A stretch of DNA of 64,000 nucleotides from Paludibaculum fermentans (GTDB lineage: Bacteria > Acidobacteriota > Terriglobia > Bryobacterales > Bryobacteraceae): positions 4,650,001 through 4,714,000 of the forward strand of contig NZ_CP063849.1 in the NCBI RefSeq assembly GCF_015277775.1. The letters are read 5' to 3'. Position 1 is the first letter of the stretch; each line of letters begins with the position of its first letter. This document shows, one piece after another, positions 17,572 through 26,657 of the stretch. The notes below the pieces were generated by a model. That model did no database searches. It saw only the letters and a list, made by a program, of their open reading frames with translations, and had not been told where the DNA came from. The position numbers were made by a program, and so were the translations under genes.

Positions 17572-20154
17572 CTATTGCTGCCGCAACGCCATGACTGGAT
17601 CCAGCCGCGCTGCGCGTCGCCCCGGAAACCACGCCGCCACCAACGCAACAATCAACAGAAGAATCGCTACGCCGAGATAAATCGCAGGTTCCGTCGTCGT
17701 GACGCCATACACCTGCGACTGTAGGAACCGTGTCAGCCACAGAGCGAAAACGATGCCAGTAACAACTCCGGCACCGGTCAAAGTAAGCACGTCCCGGACC
17801 ACCAACCGCAGCACGTCGGCTGGCGTAGCGCCCACCGCCATGCGGATGCCCAATTCGGCTGTGCGCTGATTCACGGTGTACGAAAGAAGCCCATACAGCC
17901 CGAGGGCAGCCAACAGCAGCGCCAGCGCGGCGAAAGCAACCGTCGCCCAAGTGATATACCGGAGGAAGTTGTAGGAACGGTCAACCAGGTACTCGAGGGT
18001 CCGAACCTTCCATACAGACTGCTGTCTCTCGACAGCCCAGATGGCCTGCTTCACGCTTTTCGCCAGTTCCATAGGATCGCCTTTCGTACGCACGACCAGC
18101 GTCGCAAAGTCGTACGGATCCTGCGCATACGGTCTGTACAACTGGGGTTCGTTACCTTCGGCGAGACCGAACTGTTTTACATCGCCGACGATGCCAACGA
18201 TTGTTACGGGAGTGGAAGCCGATGCACCTGTGGATATCCTGATCTGACGCCCAAGAACGTCTTTCCCTGCCCAGAAGCGGTCGGCAAAAGTCCGGTTCAC
18301 CAGCACGACCGCTTGCGAATTCTCCGCATCGGCAAATGAGAAGTCGCGCCCTTTGAGCAACGGTATGCCTGCTGTCCGGAAGTACCCCGGCGAGATGGGG
18401 TTGTAGCCGATCGCCAGGGGCTCTGGGCGATCGGGCAAGGTGATCGAAATCCGGTTTGCATTTCCGCTGAACGGCAGGGCGCCCACCAAGGCTGCTGAGG
18501 CAACTCCCGGAACCGAGGCCACACTCTCGACGATGCGATACTGCATCGTTGCCTGGCGGCTTGCACTCGCGTACTTACCCGGCGCCAGACGATACTCCAT
18601 CGTGAGCACCCGCTCGGCGCGGAAGCCCGGCTCGATGGCGGCCACGTTCCGCAGGCTGGCTCCCATCAGCCCTGCGCCGATCAGCAGTATCAGCGCTAGC
18701 GCAACCTGCCCGGCGACCAGCGCGTTCTGGAACCTGCGCCTTCTCGTGTCCCCCCGCTGCCGCAATGAGGCGGTTGCCTGTGTTCGGGCGTTGAATGCCG
18801 GCGCTAGTCCGAACAAAATGCCGGTTAGAATCGCTACGACTGCAAGATAGGCCAGCACCTGTGGATTCAGGCGCAACTCCGTCGATCCGACCAGATCTGG
18901 ACTGTAGACGCGAAGCATCGTCACTCCGAGATCCGCGAATATCATCCCGACGACGCCGCCTGCTCCGGCCAGCAACAGAGATTCGGTCAGGAGTTGGCGC
19001 ATCAGCCGGCCCGTCTTGGCGCCCAGTGAAGCACGAATCGCGATCTCCTGTTTGCGCCCCACTGCTTTCGCCAGCAGCAGCCCCGCGATGTTCGCGCATC
19101 CCAGCAGCAGGATACACGCCGCGGCCGCGCTCAGGACCAGCAACGGGTTGCGCCTGGCCCCCACCGCAATCTCACTCAGCGCGCTCACGGCAACTCCACG
19201 GTCACGATTGGTTTTCGGGTATTCCTGCGCAAGCCGCAGCATGACACCCCCCAGTTCCGCACGCGCCTGCTGAATGGTTGCGCCGGGCGCCAGTCGCGCC
19301 AGCGCGAATACCGGCGTACGGGCACGATCCCGTGAATACCCGGGATAGTCGCGTACCGGCATCCATGCCTCGGCATTGGTGTGGCGCGGTCTGAAACTCT
19401 CAGGCAGGATTCCGACCACGGTGTGCGCTGCATTGTTCAGAATCAGCGATCGCCCGAGGACACTCGGGTCCGAGCCGAATCGGTCGCGCCATACGGCGTA
19501 ATTCAGGACGCAAACACCCGGTCCATTCGGCTTCTCGTCTTCCGCATTGATGCCGCGGCCCAACACTGGAGTAACACCAAGGATTCCGAAATATGAGCTG
19601 CTGACGAATCCGCCGATCAGCCGGCCAGGCTCCTCAACTCCGGTAAGATTCACACTCTGGGTCTGTTCTGCGGCGATGCCGGCGAGCGAAGGCACCGACG
19701 CCAGAGCTTCCAAATCTGCGATTGAGATTCCGTCCTGACTTGAGTCCTTTGTCGTCCCGTAGAGTTGAAGCAGACGATCCGGCTCCGGGTAGGACAGTGG
19801 GCGCAGAAGCACGGCTTCCACCGCGCTGAAAATCGCGCCGTTGACGCCGATGACCAAACCCAAAGTCACAACCACCGCGGCCGTGATGCCGGGCTCGCGG
19901 CGCAACCGCCTGAGACCGTACCGGATGTCCTGAAAAATGCTTTCGATCCCGGTAAAGACGTGAAGTTCGCGCGTGCTCTCCGCCACAAGAGTCACATTTC
20001 CGAAACGCCGTCGTGCTTCAAGAAGAGCTTCGTCTCGCGGAATGCCGTTCGCTTCAAGCTCCTCCGCTTTCAGTTCGATATGCGAACGCAGTTCATCTTG
20101 CAGGTCTTCATCCAGGCGCCGGTTCCACATGGATCGCAGCTTCATCCGTAGCAT
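17572..20154 (-). CDS. ADOP-family ABC transporter permease, module 2
   Basis: This 860-residue protein has the complete ADOP layout: N-terminal helical domain (about 1-65, RRLDEDLQDELRSHIE), first membrane helix near 90-110, periplasmic MacB domain, FtsX block 1 around CANIAGLLLAKAVGRKQEIAIR, second periplasmic domain, and FtsX block 2 ending PGRRAARLDPVMALRQQ. It begins 13 bases inside the 3' end of the upstream padR gene, so the two are translationally coupled. Sampled lines of this gene have lower G+C (about 55-60%) than most neighbours, which may mean a different origin from module 1. Substrate and ATPase are unknown. Confidence 0.93.
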   Translation of the reverse strand: MLRMKLRSMWNRRLDEDLQDELRSHIELKAEELEANGIPRDEALLEARRRFGNVTLVAESTRELHVFTGIESIFQDIRYGLRRLRREPGITAAVVVTLGLVIGVNGAIFSAVEAVLLRPLSYPEPDRLLQLYGTTKDSSQDGISIADLEALASVPSLAGIAAEQTQSVNLTGVEEPGRLIGGFVSSSYFGILGVTPVLGRGINAEDEKPNGPGVCVLNYAVWRDRFGSDPSVLGRSLILNNAAHTVVGILPESFRPRHTNAEAWMPVRDYPGYSRDRARTPVFALARLAPGATIQQARAELGGVMLRLAQEYPKTNRDRGVAVSALSEIAVGARRNPLLVLSAAAACILLLGCANIAGLLLAKAVGRKQEIAIRASLGAKTGRLMRQLLTESLLLAGAGGVVGMIFADLGVTMLRVYSPDLVGSTELRLNPQVLAYLAVVAILTGILFGLAPAFNARTQATASLRQRGDTRRRRFQNALVAGQVALALILLIGAGLMGASLRNVAAIEPGFRAERVLTMEYRLAPGKYASASRQATMQYRIVESVASVPGVASAALVGALPFSGNANRISITLPDRPEPLAIGYNPISPGYFRTAGIPLLKGRDFSFADAENSQAVVLVNRTFADRFWAGKDVLGRQIRISTGASASTPVTIVGIVGDVKQFGLAEGNEPQLYRPYAQDPYDFATLVVRTKGDPMELAKSVKQAIWAVERQQSVWKVRTLEYLVDRSYNFLRYITWATVAFAALALLLAALGLYGLLSYTVNQRTAELGIRMAVGATPADVLRLVVRDVLTLTGAGVVTGIVFALWLTRFLQSQVYGVTTTEPAIYLGVAILLLIVALVAAWFPGRRAARLDPVMALRQQ

Positions 20155-20483
20155 TCCAGCACCTTTTTCACCGCCAGTGTCAGTTCATCCCAGCGCTTCT
20201 GCTCAATCTCGAGCTGTCGCCGCCCCGCCGCCGTGAGGCTGTACAACTTGACTCGACGGTTCGTCGACGACGTGCTCCACTCCGAAGAGATCCATCCCAA
20301 TCCCTCAATACGATGCAGCGCCGGATAGAGTGATCCTTCCTCTACCCGTAGAAAATCGTCCGATACCTGCTGAATGTGTGTCGAGATGGCATAACCATGC
20401 AGGGCACCACGCGCCGCGAGAGTTTTGAGCACCAGAAGATCGAGCGTGCCTTGCAGGTTCTCGCTTCTTAGAGGTCTAGGCAT
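20142..20483 (-). CDS. PadR-family transcriptional regulator, module 2
   Basis: The 113-residue winged-helix protein has ALHGY near residue 30 and EEGSLYPALHRIE near residue 50, closely similar to the regulator of module 1. It is followed by, and overlaps, an ADOP permease gene, so it probably represses that operon. The inverted repeat TTCTA-CACA-TAGAA lies between its -10 region and start codon and could be the operator. Confidence 0.93.
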   Translation of the reverse strand: MPRPLRSENLQGTLDLLVLKTLAARGALHGYAISTHIQQVSDDFLRVEEGSLYPALHRIEGLGWISSEWSTSSTNRRVKLYSLTAAGRRQLEIEQKRWDELTLAVKKVLECYG

Positions 20484-20487
20484 AGGC

Positions 20488-20526
20488 TTCTATGTGTAGA
20501 ATGCCGCCACCCGAACAAGATGTCAA
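20488..20526 (-). promoter_or_regulatory. Promoter and inverted repeat of padR module 2
   Basis: On the minus strand TTGACA (20526-20521) is followed by 17 bases and CATTCT (20503-20498), a weak -10. The perfect inverted repeat TTCTA/TAGAA with a CACA centre occupies 20488-20501. The distance from TTGACA to the ATG is 37 bases, the same as in module 1 and one more than in module 3. The conserved geometry supports the promoter call although this -10 is poor. Confidence 0.5.
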
Positions 20527-20695
20527 TAGAGAAATCCGATAGGGGACCGGGACGTGCTTATGCTAGAGCCCGGGAACGGGGGCCGTGGGACAGGCGACGG
20601 CGCAAGCCTGGGCCAGTCCTGTTGGCGGAAGCTTAAAGGTCAGGTCGAAGTTGGTTTGAAGCGGCACGTTGGCCGAACAGGAACATCCAAACCTC

Positions 20696-21238
20696 TCAAG
20701 GGTCGTTGAGATTTAGCCTCGTGAAATGCCGTCCAAACGGAGACTCTTCACTTGACTGGCCGCCGACCGCAACGAACTTTTGCCCGATCCGTTCGATGAC
20801 CTCGATGGCTTGCGCCTCGTCGACGAACGGGAGTACGCATGTGGCCGAGTACTTCCCCTTGGCGCATACGCCGCCGAAGGTGTTGGATTCGGGCCCCCGC
20901 TCGTCCTCTCGATACTCCAGCCAGCGCACGCTGGCGCGCGGGACGCGGCTCTCTGATTGAAACCAGGTCACGGTATGCGCTCCGCGTGATATGAACTCAA
21001 GATTCGTCACTTGAAGCTCAGCATGGCTCGGGCTCATTGTTGCCCGGAAGGCAATTAGAGCCGCAATTCCAGCCACTGGCAGAAGTAGCAGCATGGAAGC
21101 CCCTAACCAGTGAGCGGCCCAGGCTACAGCTCCGCCCGTCGCTATGGCCGCGATGGCGGCCTGATGCCATGGTGGCGTCTCTTCCACTCGGAAGAGGAGT
21201 GTATGTTCTTGCTCTTCCACCTCTAACCGGCAGGCCAT
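20696..21238 (-). CDS. Small membrane protein of unknown function
   Basis: The 180-residue protein has two adjacent hydrophobic segments (about residues 26-62, AAIAAIATGGAVAWAAHW then LLLLPVAGIAALIAF) followed by a soluble domain of alternating strands. This layout resembles small membrane proteins with a PH-like cytoplasmic domain. I do not recognise a family. It is isolated between the padR module and the sulfatase gene, on the same strand as both. The start has only a weak AAGAAG ribosome-like site. Confidence 0.6.
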   Translation of the reverse strand: MACRLEVEEQEHTLLFRVEETPPWHQAAIAAIATGGAVAWAAHWLGASMLLLLPVAGIAALIAFRATMSPSHAELQVTNLEFISRGAHTVTWFQSESRVPRASVRWLEYREDERGPESNTFGGVCAKGKYSATCVLPFVDEAQAIEVIERIGQKFVAVGGQSSEESPFGRHFTRLNLNDP

Positions 21239-21347
21239 TGAATCTGTTCTTCTTGTCTTGAATAGAGCGTTTCGGTCACCCTGCCTGGAGATGCATCTGG
21301 CCCTCAGCTGTCCGGCGATGCGGGACTTGCGGCGCGCGACGCCTATG

Positions 21348-22970
21348 CTACCGCGCCGTCTGCTGCCTGCTGACCTGCTCCCACGGCAGGACGCCGGCGC
21401 GATCCGCCCAGCGGCCCCAGTCGGCGGCCATGTCCCGGACTCGCTTCGGCTCCGTTGCGGCCAGGTTGCGGAGCTCGCTGCGATCCTCGTCGATGTTGTA
21501 GAGCTCCCAGTCGCCCGGATGCTTGCCTACCAGCTTCCAGGGTCCGCGGCGCATGGCCCGGTTTCCTTCGTGCTCCCAGAAGAGGCTGCGCTCCTCATGG
21601 TGGCCTCCGGCCGGAACCAGAGGGCGGCCTTCCAACGGAAGCGCCGAATCCGGACCGCCGTTTGGCGCTGGATAGGGGGCACGGGCGGCGTCGACGCACG
21701 TCGCCATGACATCGATGAAATGGGCCGGGGTGTGGTCGAAGCGCGGAGCCGCGGGGACGTGGCCGGGCCAGCGGACGATCAGCGGCGTCGAGATTCCACC
21801 CTCGTGCACCCAGTGCTTATACAGGCGAAACGGCGTATTGCTCGCGTTGGCCCAGGGCAGCCCGTAGCTCTGGTAGGTGTCGTCCGGACCCGGCATCACG
21901 GAGGGCTTGTTGCCGACGCTCACCGGGCGGCCGTCGCGAGTGCCGGCTGGAATGTGGCGTCCCTTCCAGGTGGGCTGGATCTCCTCGGCGCAGCCGCCGT
22001 TGTCCGACATGAACAGGACCAGCGTATTGCGGTCGCGGCCCGTGGCGCTGAGTTTGTCGAAGATGCGGCCGATGTTCACGTCGAGGCGGTCGACCATGGC
22101 GGCGTAGACTTCCATGCGGCGGGCCTGCCAGGCATGGTCCGGCGCATCCCGCCACGCGGGCACCTGGCTGTCGCGAGTGGTGAGGGGCCAGCGCTTAGGC
22201 AGCAGGCCGAGCTGTAGCTGCTTCTCGTGCCGGGCCTGGCGGAGCGCGTCCCAGCCCTGGTTGTAACGGCCCGCATATTTGCGGATGTCTTCCGGACGGG
22301 CGTGCAAAGGCCAGTGCGGCGCGGTGAAGGCGGTGTAGAGGAAGAAGGGATCGGGCCTTTGGGCGAACTCGTCGAGGAAGCGAACGGCGTGGTCGCCGAT
22401 GGCATCGGTGAAGTAGTAGTTCGGGCCAGGGGCAACGGGCTCGTTGCCGAAGGTCAGGGTGGGCGGATTGTAGTAGTCGGCCGCTCCGTGGATGATGCCG
22501 TAGTAGCGATCGAAGCCGCGCTGCAGCGGCCAGTTGTGGCGCGACTGATTCACCGGCGTGACGTGCCACTTGCCGGCCATGCCAGTCTGGTAGCCGGAGG
22601 CCTTCAGGACCTGCGCGATCGTACGGCTGCGCGGGCTGAGGTCGTTGGCGTAACCGGGCTGGGGTCCGGCCTGATCGACCATGTGGCCGATGCCGGCCTG
22701 ATGCGGGTAGAGGCCTGTGAGCAGGGACGCGCGGGAGGGGCAGCAGCGGGCGCAATTGTAGAACTGCGTAAACCGGACGCCTTGCGCGGCGAGGCGATCC
22801 AGATTGGGCGTGGCGATCTCTGAGCCGTAGCAGCCGATGTCGGAGAAGCCCATATCGTCGGCGAGGATCAGGAGGATGTTCGGGCGCTCCCCCTGGGCGC
22901 CCGTCAAACGGCCAACACTGGCCGCGGCTGTGGCCGCCGTGTGGAGGAACGATCTGCGGGTAAGGCTCAT
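21348..22970 (-). CDS. Tat-exported sulfatase (arylsulfatase family)
   Basis: The start at 22970 gives 540 residues and a twin-arginine signal (LTRRSFL, residues 3-9, then a hydrophobic stretch to about 27). The alkaline phosphatase-like sulfatase core is complete: metal-binding LADDMGFSD (Asp38, Asp39), the sulfatase signature CCPSRASLLTG with formylglycine-forming Cys76 (C-x-P-S-R), GKWH, and FMSDNGG. Sulfatases hydrolyse sulfate esters of polysaccharides or small molecules. A maturase (FGE or anSME) is required and none is in this window. An upstream ATG at 22985 is also possible. The many aromatic and charged loops are like those of carbohydrate sulfatases, but the substrate is not predictable. 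Confidence 0.93.
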   Translation of the reverse strand: MSLTRRSFLHTAATAAASVGRLTGAQGERPNILLILADDMGFSDIGCYGSEIATPNLDRLAAQGVRFTQFYNCARCCPSRASLLTGLYPHQAGIGHMVDQAGPQPGYANDLSPRSRTIAQVLKASGYQTGMAGKWHVTPVNQSRHNWPLQRGFDRYYGIIHGAADYYNPPTLTFGNEPVAPGPNYYFTDAIGDHAVRFLDEFAQRPDPFFLYTAFTAPHWPLHARPEDIRKYAGRYNQGWDALRQARHEKQLQLGLLPKRWPLTTRDSQVPAWRDAPDHAWQARRMEVYAAMVDRLDVNIGRIFDKLSATGRDRNTLVLFMSDNGGCAEEIQPTWKGRHIPAGTRDGRPVSVGNKPSVMPGPDDTYQSYGLPWANASNTPFRLYKHWVHEGGISTPLIVRWPGHVPAAPRFDHTPAHFIDVMATCVDAARAPYPAPNGGPDSALPLEGRPLVPAGGHHEERSLFWEHEGNRAMRRGPWKLVGKHPGDWELYNIDEDRSELRNLAATEPKRVRDMAADWGRWADRAGVLPWEQVSRQQTAR

Positions 22971-23207
22971 GCTGGATTCCGGCATCGCCACGGGACGCGC
23001 GATGTGATCGCATTCTATGACAAGCAGGGCGGCAGCGCTGGCGCGAGCGAGCCAGCGAATCAGGGGGCTGGCGTAAGACATTGAAAACGGGCAGCATCGA
23101 TCGCTGGGGGCGTCTTCCCACTCCATTCGGGACGGTCAGCCGGAATCAGGTTGCCGACTAGTACAATCCCAGGGACTTCCGACTAAAGCGGTGTACTGGT
23201 TCGGCCG

Positions 23208-24422
23208 ATGAATCAGATGGATGTATTTGGGATGGACCCGCACGACAGCGCAGTACCGCCGGTAGATGTCGAAGCCCCGGCCGCGACGCCAGAGGCGCCG
23301 CGTCTGTTTCTGCCCGCCAGCGCGCTGGTGAGCGAGACCCTGGGGCGGGCGACGATCCTGCTTGTCGACAGCGTGGACATCAACCGCCAGCTGATCAAAG
23401 GGATCCTGAAAGCGGGCCCGTACCGCCTGCTGGATGCCCGCAACCCGGTGGACGCCTTCCACATCCTGCAGCGCGAACCGGTGGACCTGATCATCGCGGA
23501 TATGATGATGCCGGCCCAGGGTCACCCGATGTACGGCGGCTTTGAGTTCTGCCGGCAGGTGAAGGCCAACCGGCGCACCCGCCTGATTCCCATCCTGATC
23601 CTGACCAGCGTCCAAGGCATTGATAATGAAGTGGCGGGGCTGGAGTCTGGGGCAGACGAATTCCTGATCAAGCCCTTGCAGCCGGCCGTCGTCCGGACGC
23701 GGATCCGGACGATGTTGCGCAACAAGCGGACCATCGACTCCCTGGAAGAGGCCGAGACCATCCTCTTCGCCCTGGCGCAGACGGTGGAGCAGAGGGACAA
23801 AGAGACCGGGAACCACTGCCAGAGGCTAGCCGCCCTGAGCGTGGCATTGGGCACGGCGTTGGGATTACCGGAAGAGGACCTGGTGGCGTTGTACCGGGGC
23901 GGCTTCCTGCACGACATCGGCAAGATCGCCATTCCGGACGCGATCCTCTTCAAGCGGGGCGTACTGACGGAAGCGGAGTGGACCATCATGCGGTCGCACA
24001 CCTGGAAGGGTGAGGAGATCTGCCGCCGCATGCGGTCGTTGTCGCCGGTGCTGCCGGTCATCCGCAACCACCACGAGAAGTGGGATGGAACCGGCTATCC
24101 GGATGGGTTGGGTGGAGAGCAGATCCCGCTGCTGGCGCGCATTCTGCAACTGGCGGACATCTACGACGCGCTCACCTCGCGCCGCAGCTACAAGTCGGCG
24201 TTTGCGCCGGAAGAGGCGATGAAGATCCTGGGCAAGGAGTCGGAGATGGGCTGGCGCGATCCGGAGCTCGTTTCGGTCTTTGTCGAGATGGTCAGGCAGC
24301 CCAACTTCGTGGCGCGCTCGGCGGCACTCTTCGCACCGGAAGACGACGGCTCGGAAGAGGGCATGGAGTTGCAGTCGATGCGCGACTCGCTGGCCCGCAT
24401 GTCGCGGGAAGTCCTGAAATAG
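23208..24422 (+). CDS. Response regulator with HD-GYP cyclic-di-GMP phosphodiesterase domain
   Basis: The 404-residue protein has a proline- and alanine-rich leader (1-45), a receiver domain (about 48-170) with phospho-acceptor Asp98, Thr133 and Lys155, and an HD-GYP domain (about 183-370) with His235-Asp236 in HDIGKIAIPD and GYP at 296-298 in GTGYPDGLGG. All key residues of an active c-di-GMP phosphodiesterase are present. No histidine kinase gene is adjacent, so it is an orphan regulator. A TACAAT hexamer at 23162-23167 could be its -10. The gene converges on feoB with six bases between stops. Confidence 0.95.
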   Translation: MNQMDVFGMDPHDSAVPPVDVEAPAATPEAPRLFLPASALVSETLGRATILLVDSVDINRQLIKGILKAGPYRLLDARNPVDAFHILQREPVDLIIADMMMPAQGHPMYGGFEFCRQVKANRRTRLIPILILTSVQGIDNEVAGLESGADEFLIKPLQPAVVRTRIRTMLRNKRTIDSLEEAETILFALAQTVEQRDKETGNHCQRLAALSVALGTALGLPEEDLVALYRGGFLHDIGKIAIPDAILFKRGVLTEAEWTIMRSHTWKGEEICRRMRSLSPVLPVIRNHHEKWDGTGYPDGLGGEQIPLLARILQLADIYDALTSRRSYKSAFAPEEAMKILGKESEMGWRDPELVSVFVEMVRQPNFVARSAALFAPEDDGSEEGMELQSMRDSLARMSREVLK

Positions 24423-24428
24423 CGGGGC

Positions 24429-26324
24429 TTAGCTCCAGATGCGGTTGACGACGAAGCCACAGATGTAAGCCAGAACACCCATATAGGTGAACTGGATGAT
24501 GGGCCACTTCCAACCACCTGTCTCCCGCCGGACGACGGCCAGCGTCGACATGCACTGCATGGAGAAGGCGAAGAACACGAGCAGGGCGAGCGCGCCACCA
24601 AACGTCAGGTCGCGATGCAGGGCGGCCTGCAGACCCGCGGCATCCCGGTCGGGCTCCATTCCGTAGATGGTGCCGAGCGTACCGACGATCACCTCTCGGG
24701 CGGCCAGCGACGTGATGAGGCCGATGCCGATCTTCCAATTGAAACCAAGGGGCTTGATGAGCGGCTCGATCGCACGGCCCAGTGTCCCGGCGAGGCTTTG
24801 CTCGATGGGCGGGGCCTTGCCATCAATCATGGGCACGCTGCAAAGGATCCACAGGATGACCGAGACGCCGAGGATGACCGTGCCGGCACGCTTCAGAAAC
24901 GCCTTGCTGCGGTCCAGCAGCCGCAACCCGATGGAGTTCCAGGTGGGCATGCGGTAAGCGGGCATCTCGAGCACGAAGGGTGTCCGTTCGCTCTTGAGAA
25001 TAGAGGACTTAAGGACGCGGGCGGTGAAGACGGCGGCGGCGAAACCGAGGACGTACAGGCCCATCATGGCGGCGGCGCGGGTGTAGATGAACGGGCCGAT
25101 GAAGGGCTTATCGGGCACGAAGGCGGCGATGATCAGCGTGTAGACCGGCAGGCGCGCCGAGCACGTCATGAAGGGGGCCACCAGGATGGTGGCGATGCGG
25201 TCGCGTTTGCTCTCGATGGTGCGTGTCGCCATGATGGCCGGAACGGCACAGGCGTAGGCCGAGAGCAGCGGGATAAAGCTCTTGCCCTGCAAGCCGGCGC
25301 GGGCCATGGTGCGATCGGCAATGAGGGCGGCGCGGGCCAGATAGCCGGAGTCTTCCAGGACGGCAATGAACAGGAAGAGCAGCAGGATCTGGGGCAGGAA
25401 GACCAGGACGGCTCCGACGCCGCTCCAGATGCCGTCGATGAGCAGCGACCGCAGCATGTTGTCGGGCATCAGGGCGCGGAGCCACTGGCCGGAGTTGCCG
25501 ATGGCGGCCTGGACGCCCTCCATCAGGGGACGGGCTCCAGTGAAGATGGTCTGGAAGACGGCGCCGACGACGAGGATGAAGACCAACGGACCCCAGAAGG
25601 GGTGGAGGAAGACGCTGTCCAAGCGGCGCGTCCAGACAGGAGGCGCGGGCCGGGTGTAGCCCGAATCGTTCGAAACGCGGCGCGCCCACTGGCGGCAGGC
25701 CGGCAAGTCGTTCAAAACAGGGAGCTCCACCGGCTTGGGGATGGCGATGCCACCGGTCAGGAAGCGCAGAACGGAACTGACGCCCTCTCCGGTGCTGGCA
25801 CTAATGAGAGCTACCGGAGTGCCCAATTCGTTGGCGAGCGACTCGACCTCGACGCTGCCGCCGCGCTGGCGGAGGTCGTCGGCCATATTCAGGACAACGA
25901 AGGTGGGCAGGCGCAGGCTGAGGATGGAGGCGACCAGCGGCAGGTGCCGGCCGAGGTTGGTGGAGTCCAGCACCACCACGACGGCGTCGGGCGCGCGGAG
26001 GCCGGACTTCTTGCCGTTGAGGACATCAAAGGTAACGCGTTCGTCCTCGGAGCGGGGCTGGAGGCTGTATACGCCCGGCAGGTCGATGAGGTCGACGTCG
26101 TGGTGGCCGGGGAGGTGGGCTTTGCCGAGGCGGTGCTCGACGGTGACACCGGGGAAGTTGGCGACTTTCTGGCGCAGGCCGGTAAGTCTATTAAAAAGTG
26201 TTGATTTACCCGAATTGGGTGGACCAACGATGGCCACCAGACGCTGGACGGTGGCTTTGGGCGGAGGTACTACACCGAGAGCGGAAGCTGTTTTCGCGTG
26301 CCCGCAATCGTGGCAGTCGCTCAT
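24429..26324 (-). CDS. feoB: Ferrous iron transporter FeoB
   Basis: The 631-residue protein has an N-terminal G domain with G1 GPPNSGKS (34-41), the switch region FPGVTVEH, G3 DLPG and G4 NMAD, a helical GDI-like region, and a polytopic membrane domain with two Gate motifs. FeoB imports Fe2+ across the inner membrane. It is shorter than E. coli FeoB (773 residues) and lacks a long C-terminal tail. The extreme N-terminus carries CHDCGH (Cys4, Cys7, with nearby His), a possible metal site not part of the core family. The gene follows feoA by four bases. The start at 26324 is fixed by that spacing. Confidence 0.96.
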   Translation of the reverse strand: MSDCHDCGHAKTASALGVVPPPKATVQRLVAIVGPPNSGKSTLFNRLTGLRQKVANFPGVTVEHRLGKAHLPGHHDVDLIDLPGVYSLQPRSEDERVTFDVLNGKKSGLRAPDAVVVVLDSTNLGRHLPLVASILSLRLPTFVVLNMADDLRQRGGSVEVESLANELGTPVALISASTGEGVSSVLRFLTGGIAIPKPVELPVLNDLPACRQWARRVSNDSGYTRPAPPVWTRRLDSVFLHPFWGPLVFILVVGAVFQTIFTGARPLMEGVQAAIGNSGQWLRALMPDNMLRSLLIDGIWSGVGAVLVFLPQILLLFLFIAVLEDSGYLARAALIADRTMARAGLQGKSFIPLLSAYACAVPAIMATRTIESKRDRIATILVAPFMTCSARLPVYTLIIAAFVPDKPFIGPFIYTRAAAMMGLYVLGFAAAVFTARVLKSSILKSERTPFVLEMPAYRMPTWNSIGLRLLDRSKAFLKRAGTVILGVSVILWILCSVPMIDGKAPPIEQSLAGTLGRAIEPLIKPLGFNWKIGIGLITSLAAREVIVGTLGTIYGMEPDRDAAGLQAALHRDLTFGGALALLVFFAFSMQCMSTLAVVRRETGGWKWPIIQFTYMGVLAYICGFVVNRIWS

Positions 26325-26328
26325 GGAA

Positions 26329-26595
26329 TCAGTGCTTTCTCAGGAAGATATGCCTGGCAGTTTCGCGGCGCAGGGCGATTTCGCCGCCGTCGACCCGAAA
26401 AACCCGAGGATCGCCACCAGGCGCGGAGTGAGCGGCGGACACCGGATGACCAGGGAGGAAGCCCAGTTCCATGAGGCGGAGAGCGAAGTCGGTGGGCAGC
26501 TCGATGTGGTCGAGCATGGCTTCTTCGTTATCCCGAAGGTCGGCCAGGGTCCAAGCGCTGATTCCTACAGCGCCATCTTTGACACTGAGTTGCAT
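26329..26595 (-). CDS. feoA: FeoA-domain protein
   Basis: An SH3-like FeoA protein of 88 residues is encoded from the ATG at 26595. The core LRLMELGFLPGHPV and the late ETARHIFL strand match the family. FeoA is a small cytoplasmic partner of FeoB. The ATG at 26595 is preferred over one at 26631 because a good -10 hexamer, TATACT on the minus strand (26610-26605), lies only nine bases before it and would fall inside a longer gene. It is divergently arranged with the MerR-TPR gene. Confidence 0.9.
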   Translation of the reverse strand: MQLSVKDGAVGISAWTLADLRDNEEAMLDHIELPTDFALRLMELGFLPGHPVSAAHSAPGGDPRVFRVDGGEIALRRETARHIFLRKH

Positions 26596-26657
26596 TTCGA
26601 TTCCAGTATACTCCCGAACGGCGCGCCGCACCTAATGATCGTTGCGCCGATGCTACA

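Noticed and set aside
24615-26204. 529-codon plus-strand frame opposite feoB
   Set aside because: Low-complexity Gly/Asp/Glu/Gln composition and complete overlap with an unmistakable FeoB gene show it is a high-G+C shadow.
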